Below, piece by piece: positions 19,155-29,905 of a DNA stretch of 64,000 nt; within the stretch, counting starts at the first letter, position 1; every line of letters starts with the position of its first letter. The notes beneath the pieces are model-generated. The model saw only the letters and a program-made list of their open reading frames with translations, was not told the origin of the DNA and made no database searches. This DNA is from Chlorobium phaeovibrioides. Lineage in GTDB: Bacteria > Bacteroidota > Chlorobiia > Chlorobiales > Chlorobiaceae. The DNA lies in the NCBI RefSeq assembly GCF_003968655.1, contig NZ_RXYK01000008.1:1-64000 (forward strand), in the 5' to 3' direction. A program made the position numbers and the translations under genes.

Positions 19155-19514
19155 TCAACACTCCTCGCCATTGATGAGAAGAACAACCAGCCTGTCGTCG
19201 CCCAGCAGCTCCTTCACCTCCATCGTCCACTCAAGCGAAGCGTCCGAAATCCGGCTGACAACAAAATCCTCAAAATCGTCCAGTCTTCCGTCATCGACAT
19301 CAAAATCCCCGGCTGACTGGATTTTGATGAAAATCGCAGGCTCAGCCGTGTTTCCACGGCCATAACGGTCGAAGGCAACAGCAAAATCACAATCCTCTGT
19401 ACCGGTAAGCTCTACCAGGCGGCCGCTCTCCAGAATATCCTGCCTGATTGCCTCCAGGTCGGCAAGAACGCCTGAGAAGCGCTCGTCTTCATCCATCTTG
19501 ATGCGTTTTGCCAT
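19155..19514 (-). CDS. conserved acidic protein of unknown function
   Basis: 119 aa, soluble, rich in Asp and Glu (EDERFSGVLADLEAIRQDILESGR; DVDDGRLDDFEDFVV). No domain recognised. It shares one base with the glmS stop (TAATG), so it is translationally coupled to glmS; whether it affects amino sugar synthesis is unknown. Confidence 0.65.
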   Translation of the reverse strand: MAKRIKMDEDERFSGVLADLEAIRQDILESGRLVELTGTEDCDFAVAFDRYGRGNTAEPAIFIKIQSAGDFDVDDGRLDDFEDFVVSRISDASLEWTMEVKELLGDDRLVVLLINGEEC

Positions 19515-21358
19515 TACTCCACTGTCACCGATTTAGCGAGATTGCGCGGCCTGTCCACATTGCAGCCGCGGAGGGCGGCAATGTGGTAAGAGAGCAGCTG
19601 CAAAGGAATGACCGTGAGCAGCGGCATAATCTGTGCAGAGGCCTGGGGAATGTAGATGACATGTTCGGCAAGACGGGCAACCTCGGTGTCGCCCTCGCTG
19701 GCAATGGCAATCACACGGCCCTTGCGGCTCCGGACCTCTTCAATGTTGCTGAGAATTTTGTTGTATGAGCTGTCGCGCGTGGCAATGAAGATAACCGGCA
19801 TGTCCTCGTCAATCAGGGCAATCGGTCCATGTTTCATCTCCGCCGCAGGATACCCCTCGGCATGGATATAGGAGATTTCCTTGAGTTTCAGTGCACCCTC
19901 AAGAGCCACAGGGAAGTTGTAGCCGCGACCGAGGTAGAGAAAGTTCCGCGCATCCTTGAAGCTTTCAGCAATCGTCTGAATCTGGGCGTCCAGCTCCAGA
20001 ATTTTTGCCGCATGCCCGGGAACCTGCGACAGTTCCTTCAGATTGAGACGCATTTCATCATGCGAAATGGTCCTCCCTTTGCTCAGCGCAAGAGCAAGCA
20101 TATAGAGCACAATCACCTGCGCGGTAAAGGCCTTGGTTGACGCAACACCAACCTCCGGACCTGCATGGGTGTAGATGCCACACATGGTTTCGCGGGGGAT
20201 GGTGGAGCCAACCACATTGCAGATGCCCATCACCATGGCACCCCTCTCTTTTGCCGCACGAAGAGCAGCAAGAGTGTCGGCGGTTTCACCCGACTGCGAT
20301 ATGACAATCACCACATCGTCAGGACCAATGATAGGGTTCCGGTACCGGAACTCCGAGGCATAATCAACCTCAACCGGAATTCGGGCAAAGTCCTCAATGA
20401 GATACTCGCCGATAAGACCCGCATGCCAGCTGGTGCCGCAGGCGCAGATGACAATCCGCTTTGCCTGCTTGAGCCGGTCGAGATAATCCTCAATACCGCC
20501 CAGCACTATCCGTCCCTCTTCAATTCTTACCCGGCCGCGCATCACATCGCGCATGACCTCGGGCTGCTCAAAAATTTCTTTCAGCATAAAATGCTCAAAG
20601 CCACCCTTCTCAATTTTTTCAAGCGAGAAGTCGAGCTCGGTAACAACCTTCTCAGTCTCAATATTCTCAATGGTTTTGACCTGATAACCCTCACGGGTAA
20701 CCACTGCCATTTCACCATCAGACAGATAAACCACCTTATTGGTATGCTCCACAATGGGAGCAGCATCGGAAGCAATGAAATACTCACCTTCACCAATGCC
20801 GATGACCAGAGGGCTGCCCTTGCGGGCAACAATTATTTTATCGGGGTCACGGGGAGAAATTACACAGAGCCCGTACGCTCCCTCAACATGGCGCAGCGCT
20901 GCACGCACCACAGACTCAAGGCCGAGGGAAGGGTCGGTTTTCCAGATGCGGTCCACCAGATGGACCAGAACCTCTGAATCCGTATCGCTGCGGAATACAT
21001 ACCCCTCGCTGATCAGCTCCTTGCGAAGCAGGGAATAGTTCTCCACAATGCCGTTGTGAATGAGAGCAATATCTTCATCGGTGTTCATGTGTGGATGGGC
21101 GTTGCGGTCGCTGGGGTCGCCGTGGGTTGCCCAACGGGTATGGCCGATGCCAAGCGTCGCTCCCGCCATCTTTGCGGGCGACTCTTCATAAGCCGCCTGC
21201 AGAGCGCCAACGCTGCCCTTCTGCTTCATGAACGGGAGCCCCCCGTTCTGCAGCGCTATTCCTGCAGAATCATACCCTCTGTACTCAAGCCGCTGCAGAC
21301 CGGCAAGAAGAATCGGTGCAGCTTCGCGCATTCCAATGTATCCAACAATTCCACACAT
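19514..21358 (-). CDS. glmS: glutamine--fructose-6-phosphate aminotransferase (isomerizing)
   Basis: 614 aa, the usual length (E. coli 609). Makes glucosamine-6-phosphate from fructose-6-phosphate and glutamine, the first step to UDP-GlcNAc. Catalytic Cys is residue 2 (MCGIVGYIG), followed by LQRLEYRGYDSAGIA and IGHTRWATHG of the amidotransferase domain. Two SIS domains follow (ACGTSWHAGLIGEYLIE; LGRGYNFPVALEGALKLKEISYIHAE), ending NLAKSVTVE. I looked upstream for a glmS ribozyme; the gap to pyrF is only about 50 bp, which is too short. Confidence 0.97.
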   Translation of the reverse strand: MCGIVGYIGMREAAPILLAGLQRLEYRGYDSAGIALQNGGLPFMKQKGSVGALQAAYEESPAKMAGATLGIGHTRWATHGDPSDRNAHPHMNTDEDIALIHNGIVENYSLLRKELISEGYVFRSDTDSEVLVHLVDRIWKTDPSLGLESVVRAALRHVEGAYGLCVISPRDPDKIIVARKGSPLVIGIGEGEYFIASDAAPIVEHTNKVVYLSDGEMAVVTREGYQVKTIENIETEKVVTELDFSLEKIEKGGFEHFMLKEIFEQPEVMRDVMRGRVRIEEGRIVLGGIEDYLDRLKQAKRIVICACGTSWHAGLIGEYLIEDFARIPVEVDYASEFRYRNPIIGPDDVVIVISQSGETADTLAALRAAKERGAMVMGICNVVGSTIPRETMCGIYTHAGPEVGVASTKAFTAQVIVLYMLALALSKGRTISHDEMRLNLKELSQVPGHAAKILELDAQIQTIAESFKDARNFLYLGRGYNFPVALEGALKLKEISYIHAEGYPAAEMKHGPIALIDEDMPVIFIATRDSSYNKILSNIEEVRSRKGRVIAIASEGDTEVARLAEHVIYIPQASAQIMPLLTVIPLQLLSYHIAALRGCNVDRPRNLAKSVTVE

Positions 21359-21409
21359 GGCATTCCAATCATTTAGATGACCCGGCAGCTATCCGCTGCC
21401 TGAAAAAAT

Positions 21410-22234
21410 CTACAGTACCTTCCTGACAGCCTCGTGCACACGGCGGGCTTCAAGGGCAACTGCCTCCTCATACTCCCCTATGGAGCCAAAAGTGCCGGCC
21501 GGATAGATAAGACTCCGGCTGATGTTGATGAGCGCGCTGCACCGGTCGGCGTCAACGCCCGCTTCAGCCGCCTCCTCCAGCGACCCGCCCTGCGCACCCA
21601 CACCCGGTATCAGAAAAAACAGCCCCGGAGCCCTGCTCCGGATATCGGCAAGCATTGCGCTTTTCGTCGCGCCCACAACCACGCCCCCATTGCCGCCGCA
21701 ACTCCAACCCGAAACCCTGTCGAGAACCCTGTGGTAAAGCATCTCTCCGCCCTCGAGCTGCTGCTCCTCAAAATCAGCCGAACCGGCATTGGAGGTGAGG
21801 CAGAGCACAAACACCAGCTTGTCGCTGTAGGAGAAAAACGGCTCAAGCGAATCCTCTCCCATATACGGAGCAACCGTAATTGCATCAAAAGACCAATGCT
21901 CAAAAAAAGCACGGGCATACATCCGGCTGGTATTGCCGATGTCGGCCCGCTTGGCATCTGCAATGGTAAGGCACTCCCCGGGAATCTCCCGAAGGGTCGC
22001 CTCCATGTCGCGCAAACCCTCAATGCCCCGCGACTCGTAGAATGCCGTATTGATTTTATATGATACCGCTGAATCGCAGGTAGCCCTGATGACTGAGCGA
22101 TTGAACTCCAAAACAGGATTCGGGCAGGATGAAAAAACCTCAGGAATCTTCCCCGGGTCAGTATCGAGACCAACACACAGCAGTGATTTCAGCGCTGCAA
22201 TCCGCTGGTTTGCCTTGTTACGGGCTGCACTCAT
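21410..22234 (-). CDS. pyrF: orotidine-5'-phosphate decarboxylase
   Basis: 274 aa. Last step to UMP. The active-site motif is TIADAKRADIGNTSRMYA (Asp/Lys/Asp) near residue 95, in the long type-2 PyrF form with VGLDTDPGKIP at the N-terminus and FLIPGVGAQGGSLEEA in the phosphate-binding part. 51 bp upstream of glmS on the same strand, so likely cotranscribed. Confidence 0.95.
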   Translation of the reverse strand: MSAARNKANQRIAALKSLLCVGLDTDPGKIPEVFSSCPNPVLEFNRSVIRATCDSAVSYKINTAFYESRGIEGLRDMEATLREIPGECLTIADAKRADIGNTSRMYARAFFEHWSFDAITVAPYMGEDSLEPFFSYSDKLVFVLCLTSNAGSADFEEQQLEGGEMLYHRVLDRVSGWSCGGNGGVVVGATKSAMLADIRSRAPGLFFLIPGVGAQGGSLEEAAEAGVDADRCSALINISRSLIYPAGTFGSIGEYEEAVALEARRVHEAVRKVL

Positions 22235-22457
22235 AACTCTTTTTCTTCATGATCGTTACAACAAAAGACTCAAGACCACCCTCCACCGGGGGTGCAACTA
22301 ATAACCACCCGAAAGCATTGATTCATCAACTAATATATGATATGTTTTCCAACGATATGCTTCATTTAATGGAAGATTCCAGTAAATTGGAAACTGCCCC
22401 GAATCAGCGTTCGGTGGAGATGATACGATGCAATTATAATAATGACTGTCAGAATCG

Positions 22458-24563
22458 ATGCCAAAAAATTCTCTGAAGCCCTCAAATCCCTATAATTCAG
22501 AACCCGAAAACACCGAAAAGCGGCCGAAACTCCCCATGATGTACTATGTGGCGGTAATTCTGCTTCTCATCGGCGTACAGCTTGCTTTTTTCTGGTCAGG
22601 GTCAACCCGCGAAATTCCCTACAGCTCGTTCCGGACATTTGTAGTTGAAAATAAGGTGGAATCGGTAAAGATTGCACCGGAAAAACTCTATGTCACCCTC
22701 AAGCCCGGTGTGGACAGCGGCCTGCCCGTGGTTGAAGAAAAAAACGAGCCAACCCGCCAGTTTCTGCCGACCGGAAAAAAGAACCCGAACGAGGTTGAGG
22801 TCAACCCCGTGCGCGACGAAGGGCTCACAGCGCTGCTTGAAGAACACGGCGTCACATATGAGGGGACTCCCGGCACCACCTGGATAGGCGAACTCATTCA
22901 GTGGATTCTCCCTTTCGCCCTGCTCCTCGGCCTCTACTTCTTTATTTTCAGACGCATGGGTGGAGCCGGCGGCCCCGGAGCCCAGTTCATGAACATCAGC
23001 AAAAACAAGGCGGCCCTCTACGAAAACCTTGACGAACACACCCGTATCACCTTTACCGATGTAGCCGGGCTTGATGAAGCAAAGGCTGAGGTGATGGAGG
23101 TAGTCGACTTCCTCAAGGATCCGAAAAAATACACCCGACTTGGCGGAAAACTTCCCAAAGGAGTGCTGCTCGTCGGCCCTCCCGGAACAGGGAAAACCCT
23201 TCTTGCAAAAGCCGTTGCCGGAGAAGCCGATGTCCCTTTCTTCAGCATCAGCGGTTCCGACTTCGTTGAAATGTTTGTCGGCGTTGGCGCAGCACGAGTC
23301 CGCGACCTCTTCAAACAGGCAAAGGAAAAAGCCCCCTGCATCATCTTCATTGATGAAATTGATGCTGTTGGCCGCAGCCGCGGAAAAGGGGCCATGATGG
23401 GAGGCAACGACGAACGCGAAAACACCCTGAACCAGCTGCTGGTTGAAATGGACGGGTTTGCCACCGACAAGGGGGTTATCCTCATGGCCGCCACCAACCG
23501 CCCCGATGTGCTTGATCCCGCCCTGCTGCGCCCCGGCCGTTTCGACCGCCAGATCATGGTCGACAAACCCGACCTGAAAGGGCGCATGGACACCTTCAGG
23601 GTGCACACCAACAAGCTTTCGCTCTCGCCCGATGTGAACCTGAAGGCCCTTGCCTCGCAAACCCCGGGATTTGCCGGTGCTGAAATTGCCAATGCTGCCA
23701 ACGAAGCTGCTCTTCTGGCCTCACGCCGGAACAAGGAGAGCATTGAAATGAAAGACTTCGAAGACGCAATTGAGCGGGTTGTTGCCGGCCTTGAGAAAAA
23801 GAACAAGGTCATCAACCCCAAAGAAAAACGGATTGTCGCCTACCATGAAGCAGGCCATGCAATTGTAAGCTGGATGATGGCAGAAAACGATCCGGTGCAG
23901 AAAATATCCATTGTTCCCCGCGGAATGAGCGCGCTCGGCTACACCATGAACATACCGCTGGAAGACCGCTACCTGATGACCAAAAAAGAGCTCTGGGCAA
24001 GAATCTGCGGGCTCCTTGGCGGAAGACTGGCAGAAGAGGCCGTGTTTGGAGAAATTTCAACCGGTGCCCAGAACGACCTTGAAAAAATCACCGGCATAGC
24101 CTACAACATGGTCACCGTGTACGGCATGAGCGAAAAACTCGGCAACCTCTCCTTCTACGAAAGCAACAACCCCTACTATGGGGCGCCGGGCATGGAGAAG
24201 AAGTACGGAGAAGAGACCGCCCACCTGATTGACCAGGAGGTAAAAGAGATTGTGGGAAGTGCTGCTGCAAGCGTCAGGGCGCTGCTGGAAGAAAACCGCG
24301 ACAAACTTGAACGGCTTGCCGGAGAACTGCTTGCCAAAGAGATGCTTCAGTACTGCCAGATAGAGGAAATACTCGGAAAGCGTCCCGGCGGAGGAAACTC
24401 CGAACACGAAGTGGACTGCAGCGAAAAACCCGAAGAAGAGAAGCCGGAAATACCTGCAGCAGACTCGAACGGAAAGGATCCGGAAATCAGTGAAGAGGAA
24501 CTGCTGGAGCTCCAGGCAGCCGCAGAGCGGCTGAAGGAGTCGAGAAATGCTTCTGAGAATTGA
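22458..24563 (+). CDS. ftsH: ATP-dependent zinc metalloprotease FtsH
   Basis: 701 aa. Membrane-anchored AAA+ protease. Two membrane segments (~25-45 and ~143-162) flank a periplasmic domain. The AAA module has Walker [11 protein letters not shown], Walker [12 protein letters not shown], and the [25 protein letters not shown]. The zinc site is HEAGH (about residue 460) with the distal Asp later. The C-terminal tail (~640-701) is acidic and low complexity, longer than in E. coli (644 aa). Convergent with the tRNA-Val gene four bases beyond its stop. No strong ribosome-binding site is visible before the ATG. Confidence 0.96.
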   Translation: MPKNSLKPSNPYNSEPENTEKRPKLPMMYYVAVILLLIGVQLAFFWSGSTREIPYSSFRTFVVENKVESVKIAPEKLYVTLKPGVDSGLPVVEEKNEPTRQFLPTGKKNPNEVEVNPVRDEGLTALLEEHGVTYEGTPGTTWIGELIQWILPFALLLGLYFFIFRRMGGAGGPGAQFMNISKNKAALYENLDEHTRITFTDVAGLDEAKAEVMEVVDFLKDPKKYTRLGGKLPKGVLLVGPPGTGKTLLAKAVAGEADVPFFSISGSDFVEMFVGVGAARVRDLFKQAKEKAPCIIFIDEIDAVGRSRGKGAMMGGNDERENTLNQLLVEMDGFATDKGVILMAATNRPDVLDPALLRPGRFDRQIMVDKPDLKGRMDTFRVHTNKLSLSPDVNLKALASQTPGFAGAEIANAANEAALLASRRNKESIEMKDFEDAIERVVAGLEKKNKVINPKEKRIVAYHEAGHAIVSWMMAENDPVQKISIVPRGMSALGYTMNIPLEDRYLMTKKELWARICGLLGGRLAEEAVFGEISTGAQNDLEKITGIAYNMVTVYGMSEKLGNLSFYESNNPYYGAPGMEKKYGEETAHLIDQEVKEIVGSAAASVRALLEENRDKLERLAGELLAKEMLQYCQIEEILGKRPGGGNSEHEVDCSEKPEEEKPEIPAADSNGKDPEISEEELLELQAAAERLKESRNASEN

Positions 24564-24566
24564 GAC

Positions 24567-24643
<77 letters not shown>

Positions 24644-24675
24644 TTGAGGGGGCTTATTATACCTTAATTTCCGAG

Positions 24676-24715
24676 AAAAACAAAAAGAAAAAGCCGTTCC
24701 TCCACCGGGAACGGC
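24676..24715 (-). terminator. minus-strand terminator-like hairpin upstream of tRNA-Val
   Basis: GCCGTTCC (24693-24700) pairs with GGAACGGC (24708-24715). An A-rich run at 24676-24692 becomes the T-tail when read on the minus strand. No minus-strand gene to its right is known, so it may guard the tRNA promoter from read-through or mark the end of a small minus-strand RNA. Confidence 0.55.
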
Positions 24716-24798
24716 CTGCTTCTTGTAAGCCTTGCTGAAAAAGGCTAAATTCAGCTTTTTACGGCAAGTAAACCCTGCAACCTTTTGTCTCCACCATT

Positions 24799-25953
24799 AT
24801 GAGAGCTCTCTCCATTCTCGGCAGTACAGGCTCAATCGGCCTCAGCACCCTCGATGTCGTCCGCCGGCATAAAGAGAGTTTCAGTGTTGTCGGTCTTGCA
24901 GAAGGCCACGATGTGCATGCGCTTGCCGAACAGATCAAAGAGTTCCGGCCCACAATAGTCTCCGTAAGGGACGAGAACGCTGCCGACGAACTGAAAACCC
25001 TTCTCGGCCCAGCCGACCGCCCCGAAATCGTCCACGGCATTAAAGGAGCAGGAACCGTTGCCGCCGCCGAAGGGTCGGACATGGTGGTGTCGGCCATTGT
25101 GGGCGCTGCAGGCCTCACACCCACCATCAAGGCGATCAAGGCAGGAAAAGACATAGCCCTTGCAAACAAGGAAACCCTTGTTGTAGCCGGCCAGCTGGTT
25201 TCCGACCTGGTCAAGCAGAACGGCGTCGAGCTCCTTCCGGTAGACAGCGAACACTCAGCAATCTTTCAGTCGCTCCTCGGCCACCGTGCTGAAGATGTGG
25301 AGCGCATCATCCTTACAGCCTCAGGTGGCCCCTTCCGCAACACGCCGCTGGAAGAGATGAAAAAAGCCGGTCCCGAGCAGGCCCTGAAGCACCCGCAGTG
25401 GACTATGGGAGCAAAAATCACCATTGATTCAGCAACCATGATGAACAAGGGGCTTGAAGTCATTGAAGCCCACTGGCTCTTCAACATGCCCGCCGACAGA
25501 ATAGGCGTTGTTGTCCACCCCCAGAGCATTGTCCACTCCATGGTTGAATATCGAGACGGATGCGTCATCGCCCAGCTTGGATCCCCCGACATGCGCGCCC
25601 CGATTGCTTACGCCCTCTCCTATCCCGAGCGGAGCGAAAGCGGCGTCAAAAAACTCAACCTTGCAGAAATCGGCACCCTCACCTTTGAAGAGCCCGACAT
25701 GGTTCGCTTTCCCGCGCTCCAGCTTGCATTCGACGCCCTCAAGGCCGGCAAAACCTACCCGGCAGTCCTCAACGCAGCCAACGAAATAGCCGTTGCCGCA
25801 TTCCTCAACAAACAAATCGGGTTCACCGACATTGCCGACACCGTCGACAAAACCATGCAGGCGCACGAAGCCTACACCCCGATGGAGCTTGACGAATACA
25901 TCCATGCCGACCGATGGGCCCGTCAAACTGCCAGCACCTTTATTTCTTCCTGA
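24799..25953 (+). CDS. dxr: 1-deoxy-D-xylulose 5-phosphate reductoisomerase
   Basis: 384 aa. First committed step of the MEP isoprenoid pathway (NADPH, divalent metal). N-terminal [17 protein letters not shown] binds [38 protein letters not shown] and [31 protein letters not shown] form the catalytic and metal-binding core. Length matches the family (about 390). rseP follows 39 bp downstream, a common bacterial arrangement. Confidence 0.96.
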   Translation: MRALSILGSTGSIGLSTLDVVRRHKESFSVVGLAEGHDVHALAEQIKEFRPTIVSVRDENAADELKTLLGPADRPEIVHGIKGAGTVAAAEGSDMVVSAIVGAAGLTPTIKAIKAGKDIALANKETLVVAGQLVSDLVKQNGVELLPVDSEHSAIFQSLLGHRAEDVERIILTASGGPFRNTPLEEMKKAGPEQALKHPQWTMGAKITIDSATMMNKGLEVIEAHWLFNMPADRIGVVVHPQSIVHSMVEYRDGCVIAQLGSPDMRAPIAYALSYPERSESGVKKLNLAEIGTLTFEEPDMVRFPALQLAFDALKAGKTYPAVLNAANEIAVAAFLNKQIGFTDIADTVDKTMQAHEAYTPMELDEYIHADRWARQTASTFISS

Positions 25954-25992
25954 AGCATTGATGAACCACTGATACGATAAACGACAACAATC

Positions 25993-27306
25993 ATGGACTT
26001 TCTGAGCACGATATTCTTTTTCATTGTAGCCATATTCATTCTCGTCACCGTCCACGAGCTCGGCCACTTTCTGACAGCCAAGCTCTTCGGCATGAGGGTC
26101 GACAAGTTCTACATCGGGTTCGACTTCTATAACATGCGGCTGTGGAAAAAGAAGATCGGTGATACAGAGTACGGCCTCGGCGTTTTTCCGCTTGGGGGCT
26201 ATGTAAAAATAGCCGGCATGGTTGACGAAAGCCTCGACACCGATTTTGAAGCCTCCGCGCCCCAGCCATGGGAGTTCCGCGCCAAACCGGTATGGCAGCG
26301 CCTCATCGTGCTGGCAGGAGGTGTCACCATGAACCTTCTGCTTGCCGCCGCAATATTCATTGGCGTCACCTACACCCTCGGTGAATCACGCACCAGCACG
26401 GCTACCCCGGCCTTCGTGGAAACCGGATCCATTTTTGACCAGATGGGTCTCAAAACCGGCGACCGCTTTGTGGAAGCCAACGGAACCCCCGTTGCCACAT
26501 GGGAAGACGCACTTGATCCCGAACGGTTCACTGCCGGTGCCCTTACCTACACCATTCTTCGCAACGGCACAACATTCACCATCAGTGCCCCCAAGAACAT
26601 TCTCACAAAACTCAACGAAGCAGAAGGATTTGGCATTCGCCCGATTGTCCCTCCTGTCATTGACCAGGTCATGGCAGGAAACCCCGCTGAACAGGGTGGA
26701 CTGAAGCCGGGTGACCTCATTACGGCAATTGGGGGCGACGCTGTTTCAGACTGGACTGAGGTTGTCGGCATTATTTCATCGCACCCCGGCAAAGCACTGA
26801 ACTTCACCTGGAAAGACAGTGCAGCCACCCTCTCCGCCGCAATCACCCCCGGAAAAGACGGCAAAATCGGCATCATGCTCCGCCAGCCTGCAACCACAGA
26901 GCGCGTCAAACTCTCCTTTCCTGCTGCCGTTGCCAGTGGCTTTACTCAAACATGGAAAATGAGTGCCCTTACCGTCCAGGGATTCGGCAAAATTTTTTCC
27001 GGGCAGGAAGACTTCCGCAAATCAGTTGGCGGCCCCATCAAAATCGCCAAAATTGCCAACCGCAGCGCAGAGCAGGGGCCAGTCAGCTTCCTCTTCTTCC
27101 TTGCCGTTCTCTCCATATCGCTGGCCATCATCAACATGCTCCCTATCCCAGCACTTGACGGCGGCCAGTTCGCAATCAATGCCGTGGAAGGCATTATCCG
27201 TCGTGAAATCCCCTTTGCAGTGAAAATGCGCATCCAGCAGATCGGCATGGTGCTTCTCCTGACACTGTTCGCCTACATTCTCATCAACGACATCCTGAAC
27301 CCCTGA
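25993..27306 (+). CDS. rseP: RIP metalloprotease RseP (site-2 protease)
   Basis: 437 aa. Cleaves membrane-bound substrates such as anti-sigma factors within the bilayer. Zinc site [14 protein letters not shown] in the first membrane helix; a PDZ domain is visible at about 210-290 ([21 protein letters not shown]) with a less clear one before it ([17 protein letters not shown]). The second metal ligand is in [13 protein letters not shown]. At least four membrane spans. Cotranscription with dxr is likely; prfA starts 16 bp after the stop. Confidence 0.94.
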
Positions 27307-27322
27307 GCCGCCGGCTGAACAC

Positions 27323-28396
27323 ATGTTCGACAACCTTCAGTCCATAAAAGAGCGCCACCTCGACCTTGAGCGTCTGCTCGCCGACCCCGATGCAGCCGGT
27401 GACCAGACGCGATTCAGAAAACTCAACAAAGAGTACAGCGACCTGCGGGAAATTGTTGAAACCTATGATCGCTACTCCCATATTAAAAAGCAGCTCGAAG
27501 ACTCCCGCCAGCTCCTGAAGAACGAACAGGATCAGGAGATGAAAGCGCTTGTGGAGGAGGAAATCGAGGAACTGCAGCGCCAGATACCCGCTCTTGAGCA
27601 GGAAATCAAAGTACTACTGCTTCCCAAGGACGAAGCCGACTCACGCAATGTCATTCTGGAAATCCGGGCAGGTACCGGAGGCGAAGAGGCCGCACTTTTC
27701 ACAACCGACCTTTTTCGCATGTACCAGCGCTATGCTGAAAAACAGGGATGGAACTTCCAGATGCTTGACTATAATGAAAGCTCCGTACCCGGGGGATTTC
27801 GTGAAGCAACCATCTCCATTACCGGCCACGATGTATTCGGCACAATGAAATACGAAAGCGGTGTGCACCGCGTACAGCGCGTACCCGACACAGAAACCCA
27901 GGGGAGAATCCACACCTCAGCCGCAAGCGTTGCAGTGCTGCCTGAGGCCGAAGAGGTTGATGTGGAAATCCGAAAAGAGGATTTGCGCTTAGATACCTAC
28001 CGCAGCGGAGGCAAGGGGGGGCAGAATGTCAACAAGGTGGAAACCGCCGTACGCATCACCCATATGCCCACTGGCATGGTGGCTGCATGCCAGGAAGAGC
28101 GCTCACAGCTCCAGAACAAGGAAAGAGCCATGAAAATGCTCAGAGCAAAGCTGTTCGACATTCAGCTTGCCGAGCAGCAGCAGGCACGGGCCGACCTTCG
28201 CCGCACCATGGTGGCAACAGGAGACCGCAGCGCAAAAATCAGGACATACAACTACCCCCAGTCACGCGTGACCGACCACCGCATAGGATTCACCACGCAC
28301 GCACTTCCGCAGTTCATGCAGGGGGAGATCGGCGAGCTCATCGACGCCCTGAAAATGCACGACCAGACCGAGCGGCTTCAGGCCGCCCAGCAGTAA
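27323..28396 (+). CDS. prfA: peptide chain release factor 1
   Basis: 357 aa, full length. Recognises UAA/UAG and triggers peptidyl-tRNA hydrolysis. The catalytic GGQ lies in [53 protein letters not shown] and [29 protein letters not shown] are standard RF1 blocks. Part of the dxr-rseP-prfA run. Confidence 0.96.
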
Positions 28397-28446
28397 CACC
28401 CGCAAGACAACCATTAACCTAGAAGGAAGAGAGGGCGCACAAGAGA

Positions 28447-29058
28447 ATGGAAATGGAAGCCACAGGCAAAAGCAAAGGTGAATGGATTTTTCCCGCTCCC
28501 TTCGAGCGCACGGTTGACTACCTCTCAGACCAGAAAAAAATCCTGGGATTCAACCCCTTCTGCCACAATGTAGAGCTCACCGACGAAGAGGATGTCTACC
28601 GGTGGCACTTCCGCGTCACCGACCCCCAGAACAACCCGTTTGATGTCCTTTTTTATGTCCATCAGTCACATGAACTGCTCGTAGCTTTGCCTGAAGAGCT
28701 CCAGACTCTTGATCCTGCGGAACTTGACGACGACACAATCAGCCGCCACACAGTCGGCCGAAAAATCAAATGGAACCACCACCAGCTTTCCAACCCCGTG
28801 GATGACCCGAAAAACCATGTTTTTGAAGGCAAAGCATTTGCCGATATGGTGATGGAGGCCATGGAACCCGAAAAAACCAAAGTCCACTTTGATCTCAGAA
28901 TAGATGTCAGCTTCGTCCTCTATCCTGCGTTCCGGATTCTGCCAGAGCCAATCATCCGGACAATGACCAATGCCGGCATGTCGATGATCATGCAGACGGC
29001 AACGAACAAGATGTTTCACAGCATATCAAAAGATTTCGGTGGTATCCACCACGCATGA
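28447..29058 (+). CDS. conserved protein of unknown function (DUF1997-like?)
   Basis: 203 aa, soluble. Its overall pattern is a polyketide-cyclase/SRPBCC-like protein: alternating beta strands ([63 protein letters not shown]) ending in a long helix. This resembles DUF1997 proteins of phototrophs, but I cannot confirm it by eye. The ATG at 28447 is followed by another at 28453. The stop overlaps the nitroreductase start (ATGA), so the two are coupled. Confidence 0.65.
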   Translation: MEMEATGKSKGEWIFPAPFERTVDYLSDQKKILGFNPFCHNVELTDEEDVYRWHFRVTDPQNNPFDVLFYVHQSHELLVALPEELQTLDPAELDDDTISRHTVGRKIKWNHHQLSNPVDDPKNHVFEGKAFADMVMEAMEPEKTKVHFDLRIDVSFVLYPAFRILPEPIIRTMTNAGMSMIMQTATNKMFHSISKDFGGIHHA

Positions 29059-29591
29059 AAAGCAAACAGACGAAAGCCATGAGCTTCCTTCAACTTGCAG
29101 CAGAGCGCTGCAGCACCCGCAGCTTCAGAACAGACCCAATCCCCGATGAGGTAATAGGCCGCATTCTTGAAGCAGGTCGGCTTGCCCCCTCAGCAAAAAA
29201 CCTTCAGCCATGGCACTTTACCCTTGTGCAGACACCCGCCATGCTTGAAAAAGTACACGCATGCTACTCCCGCAACTGGTTCCATACAGCCCCCGCCATT
29301 CTCATTGTCAGTGGACGGTATGAAAACGCCTGGGTCCGTCCAGCCGACAGCTATAACTCACTTGAAACCGACCTGGCCATAACGCTCGACCACATGATTC
29401 TGGCCGCAGCAGAAGAAGGCGTCGGCACCTGCTGGATAGGCGCATTCGACCTTCAGGTTCTGAAAAACGCTCTCGGGATGGATGAAAAAGAAGAAATTTT
29501 CGCCTTCACCCCCCTCGGCTACCCCACGAAAGACTTCACTCCCGTACCAAAAAACCGCAAGTCGCTCAGCGAAATGACAACCTACCGGTAA
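29055..29591 (+). CDS. nitroreductase family protein
   Basis: 178 aa. FMN-dependent oxidoreductase fold: [42 protein letters not shown] at the N-terminus (FMN phosphate and ring contacts), and [15 protein letters not shown] near residue 120. Ends with the usual [21 protein letters not shown]. Natural substrate unknown. Four-base overlap with the upstream unknown gene suggests a two-gene operon. Confidence 0.88.
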   Translation: MKSKQTKAMSFLQLAAERCSTRSFRTDPIPDEVIGRILEAGRLAPSAKNLQPWHFTLVQTPAMLEKVHACYSRNWFHTAPAILIVSGRYENAWVRPADSYNSLETDLAITLDHMILAAAEEGVGTCWIGAFDLQVLKNALGMDEKEEIFAFTPLGYPTKDFTPVPKNRKSLSEMTTYR

Positions 29592-29905
29592 CCGGCCCTA
29601 CAGGCTGAAACGGCATCTCCTGCCCGCCTGCTCTGATCCCATTATCTCTTTTCTTCAGGAGGGAAGCCTGAAAAGGCTCCCCTACACCAAAATCAGGAGT
29701 GGCCGCCTACAACAATGCGCATCATCTTGACATTAAGAATGATGAAGCGAATGAACTGCCACGGCACAAACTTCCGCCAGAACAGCGTCGACTTTTCGGG
29801 CACGGGAGGATATGCCTCATCGAAATATGCCTTTATGTGATATTTATTCATGATTGTCTCTGTCTGAATGGTTATATGTTTCTGTCTCTGTATCCCGCAG
29901 TCACA
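29592..29905. other. convergent intergenic region with one hairpin
   Basis: 314 bp between the nitroreductase gene (+) and the SQR-type gene (-). It contains a bulged hairpin, GGG-A-AGCCT-GAAA-AGGCT-CCC (29661-29682), without a T-tail. An open frame from 29699 on the plus strand runs antisense into the SQR gene and is not supported. Nothing else seen. Confidence 0.5.

Noticed and set aside
21359-21409. Searched for a glmS ribozyme upstream of glmS
   Set aside because: The 51-bp gap to pyrF is too short to hold the ribozyme core.
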